Assembly: GCA_023053575.1 (NCBI GenBank)
Contig: JAKZAP010000004.1
Location: 25,287,252-25,351,251 of the forward strand
Direction: 5' to 3'
Source of the DNA: Branchinecta lynchi
Taxonomy: Eukaryota; Arthropoda; Branchiopoda; Anostraca; Branchinectidae
Length of the DNA: 64,000 nucleotides
The notes beneath the pieces are model-generated. The model made no database searches. It was not told the DNA's origin and saw only the letters and a program-made list of their open reading frames with translations. The position numbers were made by a program, and so were the translations under genes. Positions 8,281 to 19,602 of this stretch are shown in pieces. Numbering within the stretch: position 1 is the first letter of the stretch; every line of letters begins with the position of its first letter.

Positions 8281-8586
8281 GAGTCTACAAAGGAAGTCTT
8301 GAATACAATCAGAATGAATAAATACAATGAGACAATCAGGAAAGAAGCATTGGTATTAGGAAAGAAATATACTATCGTTAAAATGAGAATTGCTAAGACA
8401 AAATATGGTGATAAGTTGGTTGTAGTCATTAATCATAATGACAAACCCTGTGATTTGTTTATAACACAGAAATATAATGCCATTGCTAACGAATTACTTT
8501 TAAAGAAAAATCTAGTTTTGCAACCGATTGTACGCGAAAACAAGAACAAAGAAACATATGTGGATTTAGAACTGTTTACTCGGTAA
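8278..8586 (+). CDS. Small protein of the element, OB-fold-like pattern (102 aa)
   Basis: An intact frame. A Lys-rich helix-like N-terminus is followed by alternating hydrophobic strands (LGKKYTIVKMRIAKTKYGDK, then LVVVI and DLFIT) that resemble a small OB-fold or ssDNA-binding protein. The family is not recognised and the assignment is weak. It is the last gene of the element before the base composition changes. Its promoter gap holds heat-shock elements and the start has the TAATAAATG context. Confidence 0.5.
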   Translation: MESTKEVLNTIRMNKYNETIRKEALVLGKKYTIVKMRIAKTKYGDKLVVVINHNDKPCDLFITQKYNAIANELLLKKNLVLQPIVRENKNKETYVDLELFTR

Positions 8587-8995
8587 TATTTGAATAAAAA
8601 ATTAAAAATGTAAAAAAAAAAGAAGTAGTGTATATTGTAGTATTTTATATGTAGTAAAGGGTAATATTTCTCATTTCTTGTATCCTTTATTTTGGAAGTA
8701 AGAAAATAAAAATGTTCTTAAAGAGGGGGATAATTTGGTAAAAAGGATGTTAAAATTTAAGAAATTGATGTTAAAATGGGGTTTTGAAATTGGGGGGAGG
8801 GTGGAGTGGGAGCCGGTATTATATACTACTTTTAAGGTTGTATAACGAAGCATAAGCTAAGCTGCTAGTTTAAATTTATAACGTTATTTATGACCGTTGT
8901 AGCCCTATATGCGTAAGCCTGTTATGATTTGTATGTCTGCTCATAAGTTGTATCCATGACTATACCAAACAAATTAGGCGTGAGCCATGATAAGT
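8587..8995. other. Right edge of the Polinton-like element, boundary not resolved
   Basis: AT-rich, A-run and TGTTAAAAT-rich DNA without a coding frame. A terminal inverted repeat of the element should lie about here, but its partner is outside the window, so the exact end and the 6-bp TSD expected of Polintons cannot be seen. Confidence 0.4.
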
Positions 8996-8999
8996 TTTT

Positions 9000-9838
9000 G
9001 GTGAATAAAAAGATTTATCTTTATATCTAAGACCAAAGGTTTCGATGGGATCCCGAAAGTTCAATATTTGATTCAGACAATTTCGATCTTGCCAGATCAT
9101 GTCTTCGCCAGGCCCTTCAGAATCTTTACGATTAAATTTTTAGAAACAGATTAAGGCCAAACAGCTAATGGTATGAGAAAACCATTTTCAGGTATGGATT
9201 CAGCATGTGTGTTTACCCCTATAAGTCTTATCTATTAGACGAAACAGATCCAAACTTCCAGCCTTACTTCTGCCAATTTCCTGGTTTCGGCGGAATTCCG
9301 GACTACTTGTACGGCTAAAAAAGAAAGCTCAAAAATGAATGCAGCGTATCTCCTTACTCGTATATCCAACATCTAATCAACTTAAATAAAAATTAACTTA
9401 TAACAAATTTTCCGGTTTCAGCAGGATTACGGGTGAACTATATGTCCGGGTTAAAATTGATTGTCAAATACGAATTCAGCATCTCTTCTTACTCCTAAAT
9501 CGGACATCTATTTAACTACAAATACAACTTATGCTTTTAAGAAATTTTCCGGTTTTGGCCGGATTCTGGGCGAACGACTTGTCGGGATAGAGAATGATTT
9601 TCACATCAGTGTTCAGCATTTCGTTTTACCCCTAATTCGAACATCTAACCAATTTGAAATAAAACTTTTACTTTTAATAAACTTTACGGTTTTGGCCGGG
9701 TTCCTGGCGAAGTAGTTGTCCGGCGAGTAAATGGTTTTCATAATCGTCTTCAGCATGTCTTTTTAACCCTTCATCGACTTTCTCATTAGCTGTATAAAAA
9801 TGTATTTTTTGCCCTCTAATTTGAACCCCCTCCCCACC
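9000..9838 (+). repeat. CCGG-rich repeat family A, left part (internal ~137-bp units)
   Basis: Successive units near 9288, 9412, 9547 and 9687 read like CCGGTTTTGGCCGGATTCCG, followed by 'GAACTACTTGTCCGGCG' and 'GTTCAGCATGTCTTCTTACC'. Spacing is 124-140 bp. Related copies lie at 46.9-47.8, 51.6-52.0, 52.7-53.2 and 56.1-57.2 kb. The copy is split here by the LINE at 9.84-11.64 kb and resumes at 11.64 kb. Confidence 0.8.
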
Positions 9839-9840
9839 CC

Positions 9841-11640
9841 TAATCAATCAATCAATCAATTTTATTTCAGCTTTCGCCAAAAAAAGAAAAGAAAAACAAA
9901 CCACATACTACTCAAAACAAACAAAACACCACACAGACGACCCTAATGCTAAACTAATCCATAAGACTAGCAACTACTGGTAGTGACATGAACAGTGGAT
10001 CAACTGCCAGTCTACCAAGGCTATTCTCTGATTTCTGGATGCGCAGGAAGAAGCTCGACCGAGCCTTCCGCATTATTTCCCGGATAGTACAGCAGCGCCT
10101 TCCCACTAGTTCAGCAGACACACTACATATAGGCGGTAGACGAAAAAACCTACGTGCTGCTCGATTATACCCCACTGTCAGTGAAGTTAGCGTCGTACCT
10201 TTCAGATTCGTCGTCAAAGCAAGGCCAAACACTTGGTAGCAATATGATCTAAACAGGTGAAGCTTCACCTTTTCAGAGCAATCACCAAATTTCCATATAA
10301 GGAAGTTAGCTCTTTTCATAAGACCAGATAGCGAGGCTTTCGCCTGGGTCATCCGTTATCAGAGTCATCCGTTTTCAGAAAGCCGAGTTACCGGAATTCC
10401 GAAACGAATGTAATTTCACGGCCTGACAATACGGCCCCCTTCCCTGGTACCGAAAAACCACGAGGGTGAAAAGCCATGGCGAAAGTCTTGCTAGTGTTGT
10501 ACAGAACATCAAATTCAGCAGCATACTCATCACAAACCCGTAGTAACTGATTCGACCCGTAAATTTTAGGCGACAGAACAACAATATCATCAGCAAAAAC
10601 ATGTGATTGAATACCATAGTCCCAACTCTACAACCAACTGAACTCCCACCTAGTCTAGAAGAGAGATGGTCAGCATAGACAGGAGAGGTGATAGCACACC
10701 GCCCTGGCGCAGACCGTTAACAAGACCAAACTCTTTACTTAAAGCACAACCCCAACGGACCTGAAATTTCTGGTGACCGAACCAAAACAAAAGTAACTTG
10801 ATATACGGTGTCGGTACACCCCTTGGGCGAAGGCACTCTAGCATCTTAAAATGATTCACTCTGTCGAAGGCCTTACTAGCGTCTATGAAACATGCAAAAA
10901 CAGGGGTTGAAAAAAACAGAAAATACTGAATAACAAACTTCAAAATAAAAATTGCGTGTTCAACTCCGCAATTTTTCTTGAACCCAAACTGTTGTTGCAA
11001 GTTGCAAGCCATGTGTTCAGCTTCGCCGCAAGACACTTCTCAAAAACCTTTGAAAGAATCGTAGCAAGTGCAATCGGTCTATATGAATTTGACGAATTTA
11101 AAGAGATTAGTCCGCCCTTTCGGAATCGGGGCTAAAGCCACTCTCACAATAGAATCAGGTAAACAAAAACGTGAAGAACAAATGCATTAGATAACGCAAC
11201 AAGTATATCAGTGACCCTAGTCACCTCATCAAGGCCACCAGCCTTATCAACAGATAACTTCTTGAGGAGCTTGCTCAATATCCCTCGGAAGAATAGGGAT
11301 TACATCTGTTTCACAATCTAGGACGGTGAAACCACTAGGAACAGACTTGAAGAGACACTCGTAGGTACCTCTCCAATACTCTACTATTTCACTCTCCCCA
11401 GTAACGCCATCAATACTCGTCGCTCTGGTACTGCCCGCCCCAGCCTGTTTACGGACCTGTCTCCAGAAATCTTTCACATTACACTTAAAGGCTGTAGCCA
11501 GACCTTCAATTCGCATACGAGTTTCCTGCGCTCTACACCACTTGAGTCTCTTTTTGAAGTGCAGCCTTGCGGAGCGCATCGCTTCAGCAATTGGCCCAGA
11601 GAGTGGTTTACACGCACTAACCCGAGCGAGGAAGGCCACT
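9841..11640 (-). pseudogene. Decayed non-LTR retrotransposon (reverse transcriptase)
   Basis: Minus-strand reverse-transcriptase fragments in several frames. An N-terminal part lies at 11247-11663; the core has FIDASKAFDRVNHFKML and GLRQGGVLSPLL (10650-11036); a degraded 'FADD' region is around 10570-10600; a C-terminal part lies at 9954-10352. The 3' end is at the left: AATAAA-like, then four TTGA units (9839-9860 read on the plus strand as AATC repeats). Stops and shifts make it inactive. It is inserted inside repeat family A, whose remaining part follows at 11640. Confidence 0.75.
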
Positions 11641-11830
11641 AAATGTAGGGCTACAGAGCCCATCTAAGAACTCGACCTTTCCCTTGACTCAAAGGATCCT
11701 CACACTAAGTTTCATCAAAATATCTCATTCCCTTCGAGAGTTATCGTACTTACAGACGGACAACTTTTGCGATGTCATAGATATCCCTCCACTTACGTTT
11801 TGGGATCCCAAAAAGTACATGTCCTAGAAA
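11640..11830 (+). repeat. Repeat family A, terminal part
   Basis: Matches the end of the 56.1-57.2 kb copy: 'GGGCTACAGAGCCCATCT', 'TCGAGAGTTATCGT', 'GACGGACAACTTTTGCGATG', ending 'TTTTGGGATCCCAAAA'. It is the continuation of the copy interrupted by the LINE. Confidence 0.75.
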
Positions 11831-13030
11831 TTCTGTTTATAGGTCCTGATAGAATTCTGCAATTGTTTCGGGAATTTGAGGAGAGCCTCGTGATCTGGTG
11901 ACACGCTTAGGGTAGAGACCGAGACGAAACTTCGCAGGCATATGCCCTAGATATCCACGTATAGATCCGGACAGAATTCGGGCAACGGTAGGGATTGGCC
12001 GGAGATAAGCCCAGAAACCCTGCTTTAAGTGTTAAGATTGGGACGAAACCTGGGGGGCGGGACGTGCAGGGGCGTCGCCAGCCAAAACTCGGGTGGGGGG
12101 GGGGGGTTGCACCGGCACCCTGCCGCCCGGTTTGAAGCAGTTGGTAGTCGGTCGCTACAACCCAGAAAAACTAAGCACAATAACCTCAGTCTCACTATCT
12201 CTGTAATACGAACATGCGGAGTCAAATAGATTCCTGATGCAAGTGAACGGAGGGTGGGAGCGCGAAACATTACAATTTGTTACCTCACCAAACAGCTATA
12301 TCGCAGTAAAGCCCAGGAGAAGAAATGTCGCGAGTAACAGACGATTGGTTGTCTACCATTGTGACGTCACATGTAGCGCTGCAGAGCGGGTCATGCGTGC
12401 CTGCTACAGTCTTTTCCTCCGACGTGTGCAGCGGCGAAGAGGGAAGTAGACGGGCGTCAACTGAAAGCTCCGCAATTTAGCTCTAGCTCTGCTCAGTTTT
12501 GTCGGGTATCCATAGTCGGTGTGTGGGACCAAAGACGGGAGGTTCTGTTGGCTTATTTATTTTTGCTAGAAGCCAGTAGTTTCAGTTACATAAGCCCAGA
12601 GAGGGCTGGCTGTGGGGTGTCAATCATGGCTCAATAGACGATACCGTATTGATCAGTTAACAAATTGATAGCTTTCCTTTGGACCTGACAGGCGATATTT
12701 TTCAGCCCAATATCTTTTCTGGAACAGCAACGCCGGGAAAATTTCACAATTAATTTGCTTTCGGTCCAAAAAAGGAAAACATAGCTTCTAGAAACGGTTG
12801 ATTTTATTTTCCAAACTCAGCTATTTATCACTTCAAGGCATCTGCACTTGAAAGCATAGTAACAAAAAATCGCCAAACAACAAAGAATCGGACCAAGAAC
12901 ACGTAAGAAAAGCAGTATTTGGCAAGAGATAATACAACACAGTTGATTCAGGCACGATTACTACCATCTGTCAAACTGATTCTGACATACGATGTGAAGA
13001 CGCGCTGCGCGACTACTCTCGCTGCCCTCT
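11831..13030. other. No gene seen; one hAT-type poly-G element end
   Basis: At about 12068 CAGGGGCGTCGCCAGCC leads into a run of 11-12 G, the same layout as the hAT-type MITE end at 26049. The right end was not identified. The rest (12130-13030) contains no convincing frame or structure; the short open frames have no recognisable content. Confidence 0.4.
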
Positions 13031-13135
13031 AAGCCGCGTTCACACACATGCTTAGCCAAGCACAGATGTGAACGGAGATGCTAGACACGTGCATAGGCGT
13101 CCGTGCTTGGCTAGGCATGCTTGTGAACGGGGCTT
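13031..13135. mobile_element. 105-bp palindromic MITE
   Basis: AAGCCGCGTTCACA...CATGC..AGCCAAGCAC is mirrored by GTGCTTGGCTAGGCATGC..TGTGAACGGGGCTT, so nearly the whole element folds as a hairpin. No coding capacity. Confidence 0.65.
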
Positions 13136-13192
13136 TCCCCTCCGACAATACCTGGGAGACCGTATCCACGCTCATCAGGTTCATGTTATTAA

Positions 13193-13486
13193 GAGCGTGT
13201 TCCACCCTTCCAACAGTAGTTACTATTTCCATTCCATCCTCACGAAAAGTTACTACGCTGACCGTTCCAACCTTCTCAAAATAGTAACTAATAGTTACTA
13301 TTTGCTTACCATGCTCGGGAGCGTGGTAAGCGTAGTAACTACGCATCTCTGGAACGTGATTGGTCGGATTCGCCCCTGGCATGATATTCTGCTGGAAAAT
13401 AGAAAAATCGTTCCAGCCTCGACGGCAGAAAGCCATAATTCGTGACGTCATGCGTAGTAACTACGGTAAGTAGGATGGAACACGCT
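13193..13486. mobile_element. MITE with GAGCGTGTTCCACC ends, carries TGACGTCA
   Basis: Terminal inverted repeat AGCGTGTTCCACCCT / AGGATGGAACACGCT. TTAA flanks both sides (13189-13192 and 13487-13490), a possible TSD. Inside are mirrored TAGTTACTA blocks and the cAMP-response palindrome TGACGTCA at 13443. Relatives are at 29.0 and 57.5 kb. Confidence 0.75.
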
Positions 13487-13859
13487 TTAAAAGAACAACA
13501 AAGGTTAGTCCCAGATCATCTTGGGAAGTTTACAGTTCTTTGAACCAAACTTGTGTTCTTCAGTACGTGCTACCACCCGAAGGATAAGCTCACAGTGCGA
13601 GAACACCGCCGAATGATATTATCTTTACATTCCGACAGTAGCGCCCAACAATAGGGGGCAGCGGAAGCTAAAGGGGCCGTCTGGTAGAGTTTTTACCTAC
13701 ACAGCGAAAACGGGGTCTGAGTCAACTTTAGTAATACTGACCAATTAGAAAGCCGCTTTGACTCGAAAATGAAAAATCCGACCAACAGGATGCGAGTCTT
13801 ATTTTATTGTGAAAGCTCAACCCAAAAGGTTCTCATTTCTGACGACATTTTCCCCTTTC

Positions 13860-14257
13860 GCCCGTGAATAGACTCTTAAGAAAGGGTCGGAATATTGTTT
13901 CTAATGATTTGCAGATTCAGGATTATAGTTACCAAACTCCGATAATTCAGTCTCGACATCAAAATTCCTATAGTTCACAATTTAAAATCTCTGTTTCCCC
14001 TAGAAATATCCGTTTTGGCTGAGTAAGCTGAAATCTTTCTATTTGTGTTTTCGACAAGCTGTGGGCAAGACGAAGAAAGGGTTAAGAAATTGTTTCAAAT
14101 GATTTGCAGATTCAGAATTATAGTTACCAAACTCCGATAATTTAGTCTCGACGTCAAACATCCTCCAGTTCTCAATTTTAAATTTTTGTGTTTCTTCTTG
14201 TTCGGTGATGGTAAAGAAGTACCCGTTTTCGCTGAGTAAGCTAATATCTCTCTATTT
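13860..14257 (+). repeat. 195-bp tandem duplication
   Basis: 'GATTTGCAGATTCAG...AGTTACCAAACTCCGATAAT' recurs with period 195 (13906 and 14101), ending 'GACAAGCTGTGGGCAAGACG'. The second unit is interrupted by the hairpin element at 14258 and resumes at 14478, which gives a paralogous empty site. Confidence 0.75.
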
Positions 14258-14464
14258 GTAAATATTCCTTGAGCCCAAGCTGACTTTGAAACCTATATTT
14301 AAATAATGTATAGAACGGATATGTCGGCTACGATGCTTTGACAGCGATATTCTCGTCAGTCCAAGGGTCCTCGCCAGGCCTGACGAGGACCCTTGCCAAG
14401 AAGGGCCGAAATATCGCTGCCAAAGCATCGCAGCTGACATATCCGTTTTATGCATTATTTGAAT
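14258..14464 (+). mobile_element. Hairpin repeat family F, copy 1, with ~13-bp TSD
   Basis: Left arm AATATTCCTTGAGCCCAAGC..., right arm mirrors it through GGGTCCTCGTCAGG-type and GGGCCGAAATATCGCTGCC blocks. It is flanked by TATCTCTCTATTT at 14245-14257 and 14466-14478. The undisturbed tandem unit at ~14030 shows the empty site. Confidence 0.8.
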
Positions 14465-14479
14465 ATATCTCTCTATTTA

Positions 14480-14974
14480 TGTTTTTGGACAAGCTATTGG
14501 CAAGACGGGCGTATCGACCATGTGCTTCCTTCTCACCTGTACCTGGGGGTTTGCGATCGCTAGTAAAATATCTCATTCGAGGATGTTCTAAAAATCCAAG
14601 ATCGTACTACAGGGAACTCAGGGAAGTCATTGCCGTTGGACGTGCTTCACCGGGTACCTGCCACTCTCATATATCAGAATCAAATTGTCAAATTATTAAC
14701 CGTGACTCAAGTAAATTACAGGAATTTACAAAAAGAGGTAACATAAAAAAGAAACAGCACTCGTTAAACATTTCACATCCAAATGGAAGTGGCATTATTC
14801 TGGTGTGGTATCCTGCTTCAGCCTGAGCTCAGCCCAATGTCATCGAGGGCTAGTGAACTGAAAATGGGTAAAGCCGGTATGTTTAGTCTAGCCTCTATCC
14901 GCGGTCATCAGAAGTTTCCGGTCGTAAATCACGTCTTACTTGGAAATTTAATTACAGTACGAAGCTGGCTTAAG
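14480..14974. other. No gene seen
   Basis: Remainder of the 195-bp unit, then unique-looking DNA. Open frames here overlap the repeat and carry no recognisable domain. Confidence 0.4.
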
Positions 14975-15130
14975 GTACGTGCACACTTAGTCCGGTTTCC
15001 GCAGCCGGATGCGAATTTCTTTCTTTTCTCTGAAATTTTGGTGCATCGCATTCAGGTTTCCGCATAGTTACGCGAATCTCGCATGGGTATTTTCGCGGGC
15101 GAAATCTTCTCAGATTGTGTGCGCACGAAG
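14975..15130. mobile_element. 156-bp MITE flanked by CTTAAG
   Basis: Ends GTACGTGC-ACAC and GTGTGCGCACGAAG are imperfect inverted repeats. CTTAAG is present on both sides (14969-14974 and 15131-15136), consistent with a TTAA-type TSD. Confidence 0.6.
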
Positions 15131-15674
15131 CTTAAGTCAATTATGTGAGCAAAAAAGCAGAGCCATTTACTGTGGCAGAAGTTGGGTAGCAGCTCTACTC
15201 GAACACAACGAAAATGGCTATTGTGCTGTTGGATTCTGTCATCCCAAAAGGTTGGACGGGTTTGGTTAAGTCAGATTAGGTTGTTGGATCTGTTATAGCC
15301 TACTGCCGGAGAGGAAACCAAATCAATCAAGAGTCACAGAAGATGACCCCTCCCCCACAACCAAAAAGGAGGCAATCAGTTTTCTTTTAAATGAAGGATC
15401 AAGACAGGGAGTAACACAAAACTATATGGGCGATTGTGATGTTGGATGCCTTCCTCCCAAAATGTTGGATGGGTTTGGTTAAGTAAGGTTTGGAGCAGAC
15501 TCGATCTGTTCTATTGTCGGAGTGAAAATCGAATAAAGGATTACAGAAGACGCCCCCCCCCCCCCCAAAAAAAAAGGAGGCAACCAGTTTCAGGCCCGCC
15601 GAAGTACGAAGGATCAAGACGGTGCGCAAATGTTTTCTGAAGATTTGCAGCTAAGGAAGTCAGGGTTCTGTTTA
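15131..15674. other. No gene seen; poly-C tract
   Basis: Two related ~100-bp segments (about 15220-15300 and 15430-15540, 'TTGGATGGGTTTGGTTAAGT') and a run of about 17 C at 15550-15566. No frame supported. Confidence 0.4.
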
Positions 15675-15841
15675 CACGGTAAAAAAATCGTGCGGTATTT
15701 GCTACTGGGATTACTATTGTCTCTACTGAGATAAGATTATGTATAATCCGGATTAATCATATCCCAGTAGAGATAAGACTAATCCCAGTAGCAAATACTG
15801 CGATTAACTTTAATCCTTTCTCGGAGAAAATGTTTGCAGTG
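15675..15841. mobile_element. 167-bp MITE with TA TSD, copy 1
   Basis: Ends CACGGTAAA and TTTGCAGTG, TA on each side (15673-15674, 15842-15843). Internal mirrored CTACTGGGATTA / TAATCCCAGTAG. Same family as 53641-53800. The TA TSD suggests Tc1/mariner-type mobilisation. Confidence 0.8.
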
Positions 15842-15859
15842 TATCACTTTAGCAACAAT

Positions 15860-15985
15860 GTCAAAGAGAGTAGCGCCAGAACCAGAGTAGACAGAACTTC
15901 TTTTGTGAGGGTGTGGTCAGCGATTGGAATGACCTTTCCGAATCCACTGTATCATTCCGAAGCCGTTGGGCAACGAATTTAAGTG
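15860..15985 (+). pseudogene. Short LINE C-terminal remnant
   Basis: The frame gives VSDWNDLSESTVSF, the 'V-x-x-W-N-x-L-P' pattern at the C-terminus of CR1-like LINE ORF2 proteins. It is sandwiched between two MITEs and out of frame upstream. Confidence 0.45.
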
Positions 15986-15994
15986 GTAATGTAA

Positions 15995-16553
15995 AGCATT
16001 GTCCTAATACGTGTAATAAGCTGAATAACGCTATACGCGGTGTTTACGTCTTAATACACACGCCCGTTCAAATACGAACCCGAGAGGCTCTTATCAATGC
16101 AGCGAGCAGTGTTGCCAAGGTCATACAGTGTTTAGAGTTTCTGAAGACCAGAAAAGTGTTCTTAGTGCTACTTGAAGTACACCAGTACAATTTGACGCCC
16201 AGTATATTGTAAAAAGCAGTTAAATCTACGGATGGGCAACATTGGTCTTCGAAGTAGTATTAAGCAGTCGCAACAGAACAAAACATGTTATTTTGAAGAA
16301 AAGTTGTTTCTTCAGCTTCTAACAAAGTAGAACTTTACTGCTTCCCGTGGCAACCCTGACGGCGCTGCTCCTTCCTCGGCCCGCTGGGCTGGCGGAACCA
16401 ACCAAGCGATCTGATTGGCCCTGCATAAGCCAGAAAAGAACGCTAGTCTATTGTCCTAATTCACCTTATTACAGCGCGCTCCGAGGAAAAGAGGAATCTG
16501 TAATAAGTCTTATACGCGGTAATACACCTTATTACACCTATTAGGACAATGCT
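15995..16553. mobile_element. 559-bp Harbinger-like MITE with TAA TSD
   Basis: Inverted ends match over ~27 bp: AGCATTGTCCTAATACGTGT on the left, and ATTAGGACAATGCT closing the right. TAA is duplicated at 15992-15994 and 16554-16556. A 3-bp TWA TSD is the PIF/Harbinger signature. No transposase frame, so non-autonomous. Confidence 0.8.
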
Positions 16554-16900
16554 TAAGAACTGGAATACTACACGGGCGAATCAGACCAGTACGGGATGCC
16601 AGCCGTTATCACTCACGGAGTAGCCTACGTCCTGCATCGGTCCCAAGCACGAATTAAGTTAAGGTATTCTCAAAACCATGAAAACAACTGCGATTGAACG
16701 GTTTTCGGACATTCTTAGTTGCCCGTTGAGATTACGCGCCTTGAAAGGCCGATCTCCGTACAAAACAACGTTCTCACCCTGTTTCTGACGTCAACTGGTT
16801 TGTCCAGCTCTCTAAGCCAATAAATTACGTGGTCGATAAACATTTCATGAATGTTGAAGGTTGTGAGCTGAATAAGTAGAGTTTGTTTGTAAGAGTTGGA
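16554..16900. other. No gene seen
   Basis: Unremarkable DNA between the Harbinger-like MITE and the 115-bp tandem repeat. Confidence 0.4.
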
Positions 16901-16904
16901 TTCT

Positions 16905-17200
16905 TACGTGTAAAAAGAACCCGATGTGTTGACGAGAATACCGACGATCGATAAAACCATAGAGCATTTGATTTCTCCTGCGTGTTTTGCCCGACAATAA
17001 TGTACAGAACTTGATTTCATACGTGTAAAACGAACCCGATGTGTTGACGAGAATACCGACGCCCGATAAAACCATAGAGCATTTAATTTCCCCTGTGTGT
17101 TTTGCCCGACAATACTGTACAGAACTTGATTTCTTACGCGTAAAAAAACCGATATCGACTGACGCCTGACAAAAGCATACAAAATTTGATTTCTTCTGGG
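16905..17200. repeat. 115-bp tandem repeat, 2.6 copies
   Basis: 'ACGTGTAAAAAGAACCCGAT...GAATACCGACG...TTTTGCCCGACAAT' starts at 16906, 17021 and 17136, so the period is 115. A diverged relative lies inside the inserted element at about 42220-42400. Confidence 0.8.
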
Positions 17201-17499
17201 TTTGTTTGCTTGATGCTAGTTGTAGGTTAATGACAAGTGCCAATTAATTTGCTCGCGCATGAAATGTTTTGTCGTATTTGTTTTGAAATTAAATTAAAAA
17301 TCAAATTAGTGTCGCGAATACTCTTGATGACTAACTCTTCGTGAAGATGAAGAATCGCCGTGTGCCTTAGTGAAGAGCAAGACACGTCACCACAAGTGCC
17401 CCCGTCAAACGCTGTTGATTGGTTGACACAGGGTTTGAGACTTCATAGATTTATTGAAGGTTCCTTCCTTCCCCAAAGTTGGCCCTTAAGTTTCGACAG

Positions 17500-17593
17500 C
17501 TTGACGAGGACCCTTGCCAAGAAGGGCCGAAATATCGCTGCCAAAACATCGCAGCTGACATATCCGTTTTATGCATTGTTTGAATATAGGATT
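17500..17593 (+). mobile_element. Family F fragment (right arm)
   Basis: GACGAGGACCCTTGCCAAGA, then 'GGGCCGAAATATCGCTGCC' and 'GCAGCTGACATATCCGTTTT', almost identical to the right arm at 14380-14464. The left arm is absent. Confidence 0.75.
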
Positions 17594-18585
17594 TGAGTCA
17601 TCGTTCGGGTGACGTTTCTCGTTCTTCCCGAGGTTCACAGGCGTGTCTTGGACTTAGTCATATAGAGTATTTTGCGCGCGTGTTGTCTCATGGGAAGTCA
17701 TTTCAGAAAAGGTTTACGGATGAAATCTGTAAATTATGGTTAAAGCACAATGGACACTTCTAATGCTTTATTTTGTATTAAATGCTTCACAAATAAACAT
17801 TTCCGACTTCCTTTAGAAGGCGCTACGAAAATCGGCCGTTTTCTTGTTATCCCTTGTCTTTACCTCTCTGGCATTTCGGCGATCCAAATCTTAGGAGCTG
17901 GGCTATCTTGGCAGGAAATTCAAAAACTCCCAGCAATGCTTGATAGAAAAGGATATATTTGAGATGTCACCAATAATTCAAGCCGCAGATGCAGTTTACG
18001 TGATTGTTCTAGTGATTTATTAGAAGTTCCATGTTTTAAGTGCCTATTAAAAGTTTTTCTTTGTAGAATAGTGTTGTGAAGCCTGATTAACTTGCTTTAT
18101 AAAATGTACCAGAATATGCAATAAGTTTATAAAAAGTAACATAGCTACAAAAATCATTCAAAAACAAATAGCCCATTCAAATCTGAATTAGACAAGCTGA
18201 TTTATGCATAAAATAAGGATCTGCTAACTTTTATAAGGAACATCGCTTTTATCTTTGTCCAATCTAGTAAATTGAGCATGTACTGGCCCAAAAAATTACG
18301 CTTTGAAGTATCACAGAGCGGAAACTGTTGAAAAGCTGCTGAGCTAGGGGGTAAGCATTGTTCCTAGGTTGTTACAGAGTGGAATTGGAGTAGTTTGATG
18401 TGCCCATGGAACTTTAAGTGATTCAATCCGTTAACGATAAGATTCAGAGAAGGAATTATTTCTAACAAAAATTCAAACTTTTACCGGACTCTAAATGCAC
18501 GTAACTCATAAGTGTAACGTGTATATAAATTAATTAACCGACAGAAATTCCAGAACATTTACACAAGTATACGCGCTCCCAGTGA
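17594..18585. other. No supported gene
   Basis: A 70-codon open frame at 17750-17962 has plausible composition but no homology I recognise, no splice context and no neighbours, so it is not called. Confidence 0.35.
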
Positions 18586-18589
18586 AAAA

Positions 18590-18775
18590 TGTAGCCTGTG
18601 TTGTTGTACGAAAAAGTGTGCATGTATTGATATGTAATAGCACAGGATACTGCCATTTAATGTGCCTCAGACAGGGCCAATCTTAAGCAGTAGTACCCAG
18701 TAGCACCCTGTCTTGCTACAGTAGTAGCATGCAGTAGTAACAATTACTACTGTATGCTATTAAAACTCCATATAA
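18590..18775. mobile_element. Fragment of CAGTAGTA-rich hairpin family G
   Basis: Shares 'TTTAATGTGCCTCAGAC', 'CTTAAGCAGTAGTA' and 'CAGTAGCA.CCTGTCTTG' with the copies at 50.6, 61.5 and 61.9 kb. Ends are degraded. Confidence 0.65.
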
Positions 18776-19598
18776 CTAATTCTTGAAATTTTTACATCGG
18801 GATGTCAGCATATACGAGATACCAGTAGCACACTATCTAATGAGGTTACGGAATATAAACGTTATAACTTTCACTAAGAGTGACCTTTCAAAGGAAAGTC
18901 TCATAACACAGTTTTTCTGTAACATCAATACATGGTCTTTTATCCCAGATTTACTGAAATTAAGCGTCTGTGTGGACACGTTATGGAAGTTCTGACGGTA
19001 TGCTGATAGTTATGAAATACGAAAACCTTCTCCACTTTCATAAGCCACAATTCTTTGTCCCCTTTATTTTGCCACGCGATTCCCCTTTATTCTGCCACGC
19101 GACGGAAAAATGTGTCGAACATGACTTTTTGTTTATCCAATCAGCACCCAGCGTTCCCGGGATGCCTTTTCCATCTGTTTGCTAAGCCATTCTTTGTGTC
19201 CCAGATAGAAACAAAGGATTGAACGAATCGTCTATCTCGATGGGCTTTATCAGAAAATGAAGGGAAAGGAGGTAAACTGTATCGTTAGACAGACGAAAAA
19301 CAGAAGCACACAACTCGAAATAGCAAAGAAACAGTTCTGATACGAAATGATGATACTTCATAGTGTCATTCACCTAATAATTTTTTTGTAGTAGCTTCAC
19401 CCCCCCCCCCGTCCTCCCCGAAAGAAAAACTGGGTACTGAGTAATCGCAAAACAGATATCAGTGGCGGATGCTGCAAGGGGGAAATGCAGTAACCGATAC
19501 TCTGTAAGGAAGAACAGCAGGTTGTTCGATGGACTTTTTATTACTTATGATCGTTACAAGTTAAGTTATAGGTTACAACAACCATGTATTCATATTCC
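18776..19598. other. No gene seen
   Basis: Includes a run of ten C (about 19400). No coding or structured signal beyond short chance frames. Confidence 0.4.
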
Positions 19599-19602
19599 TT
19601 AA

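Noticed and set aside
13029..13451. Overlapping 125-140 codon frames on both strands
   Set aside because: They coincide with palindromic MITEs, which produce mirrored open frames by chance.
17750..17962. 70-codon frame with reasonable composition
   Set aside because: No domain, splice borders or neighbours; cannot be told from chance.
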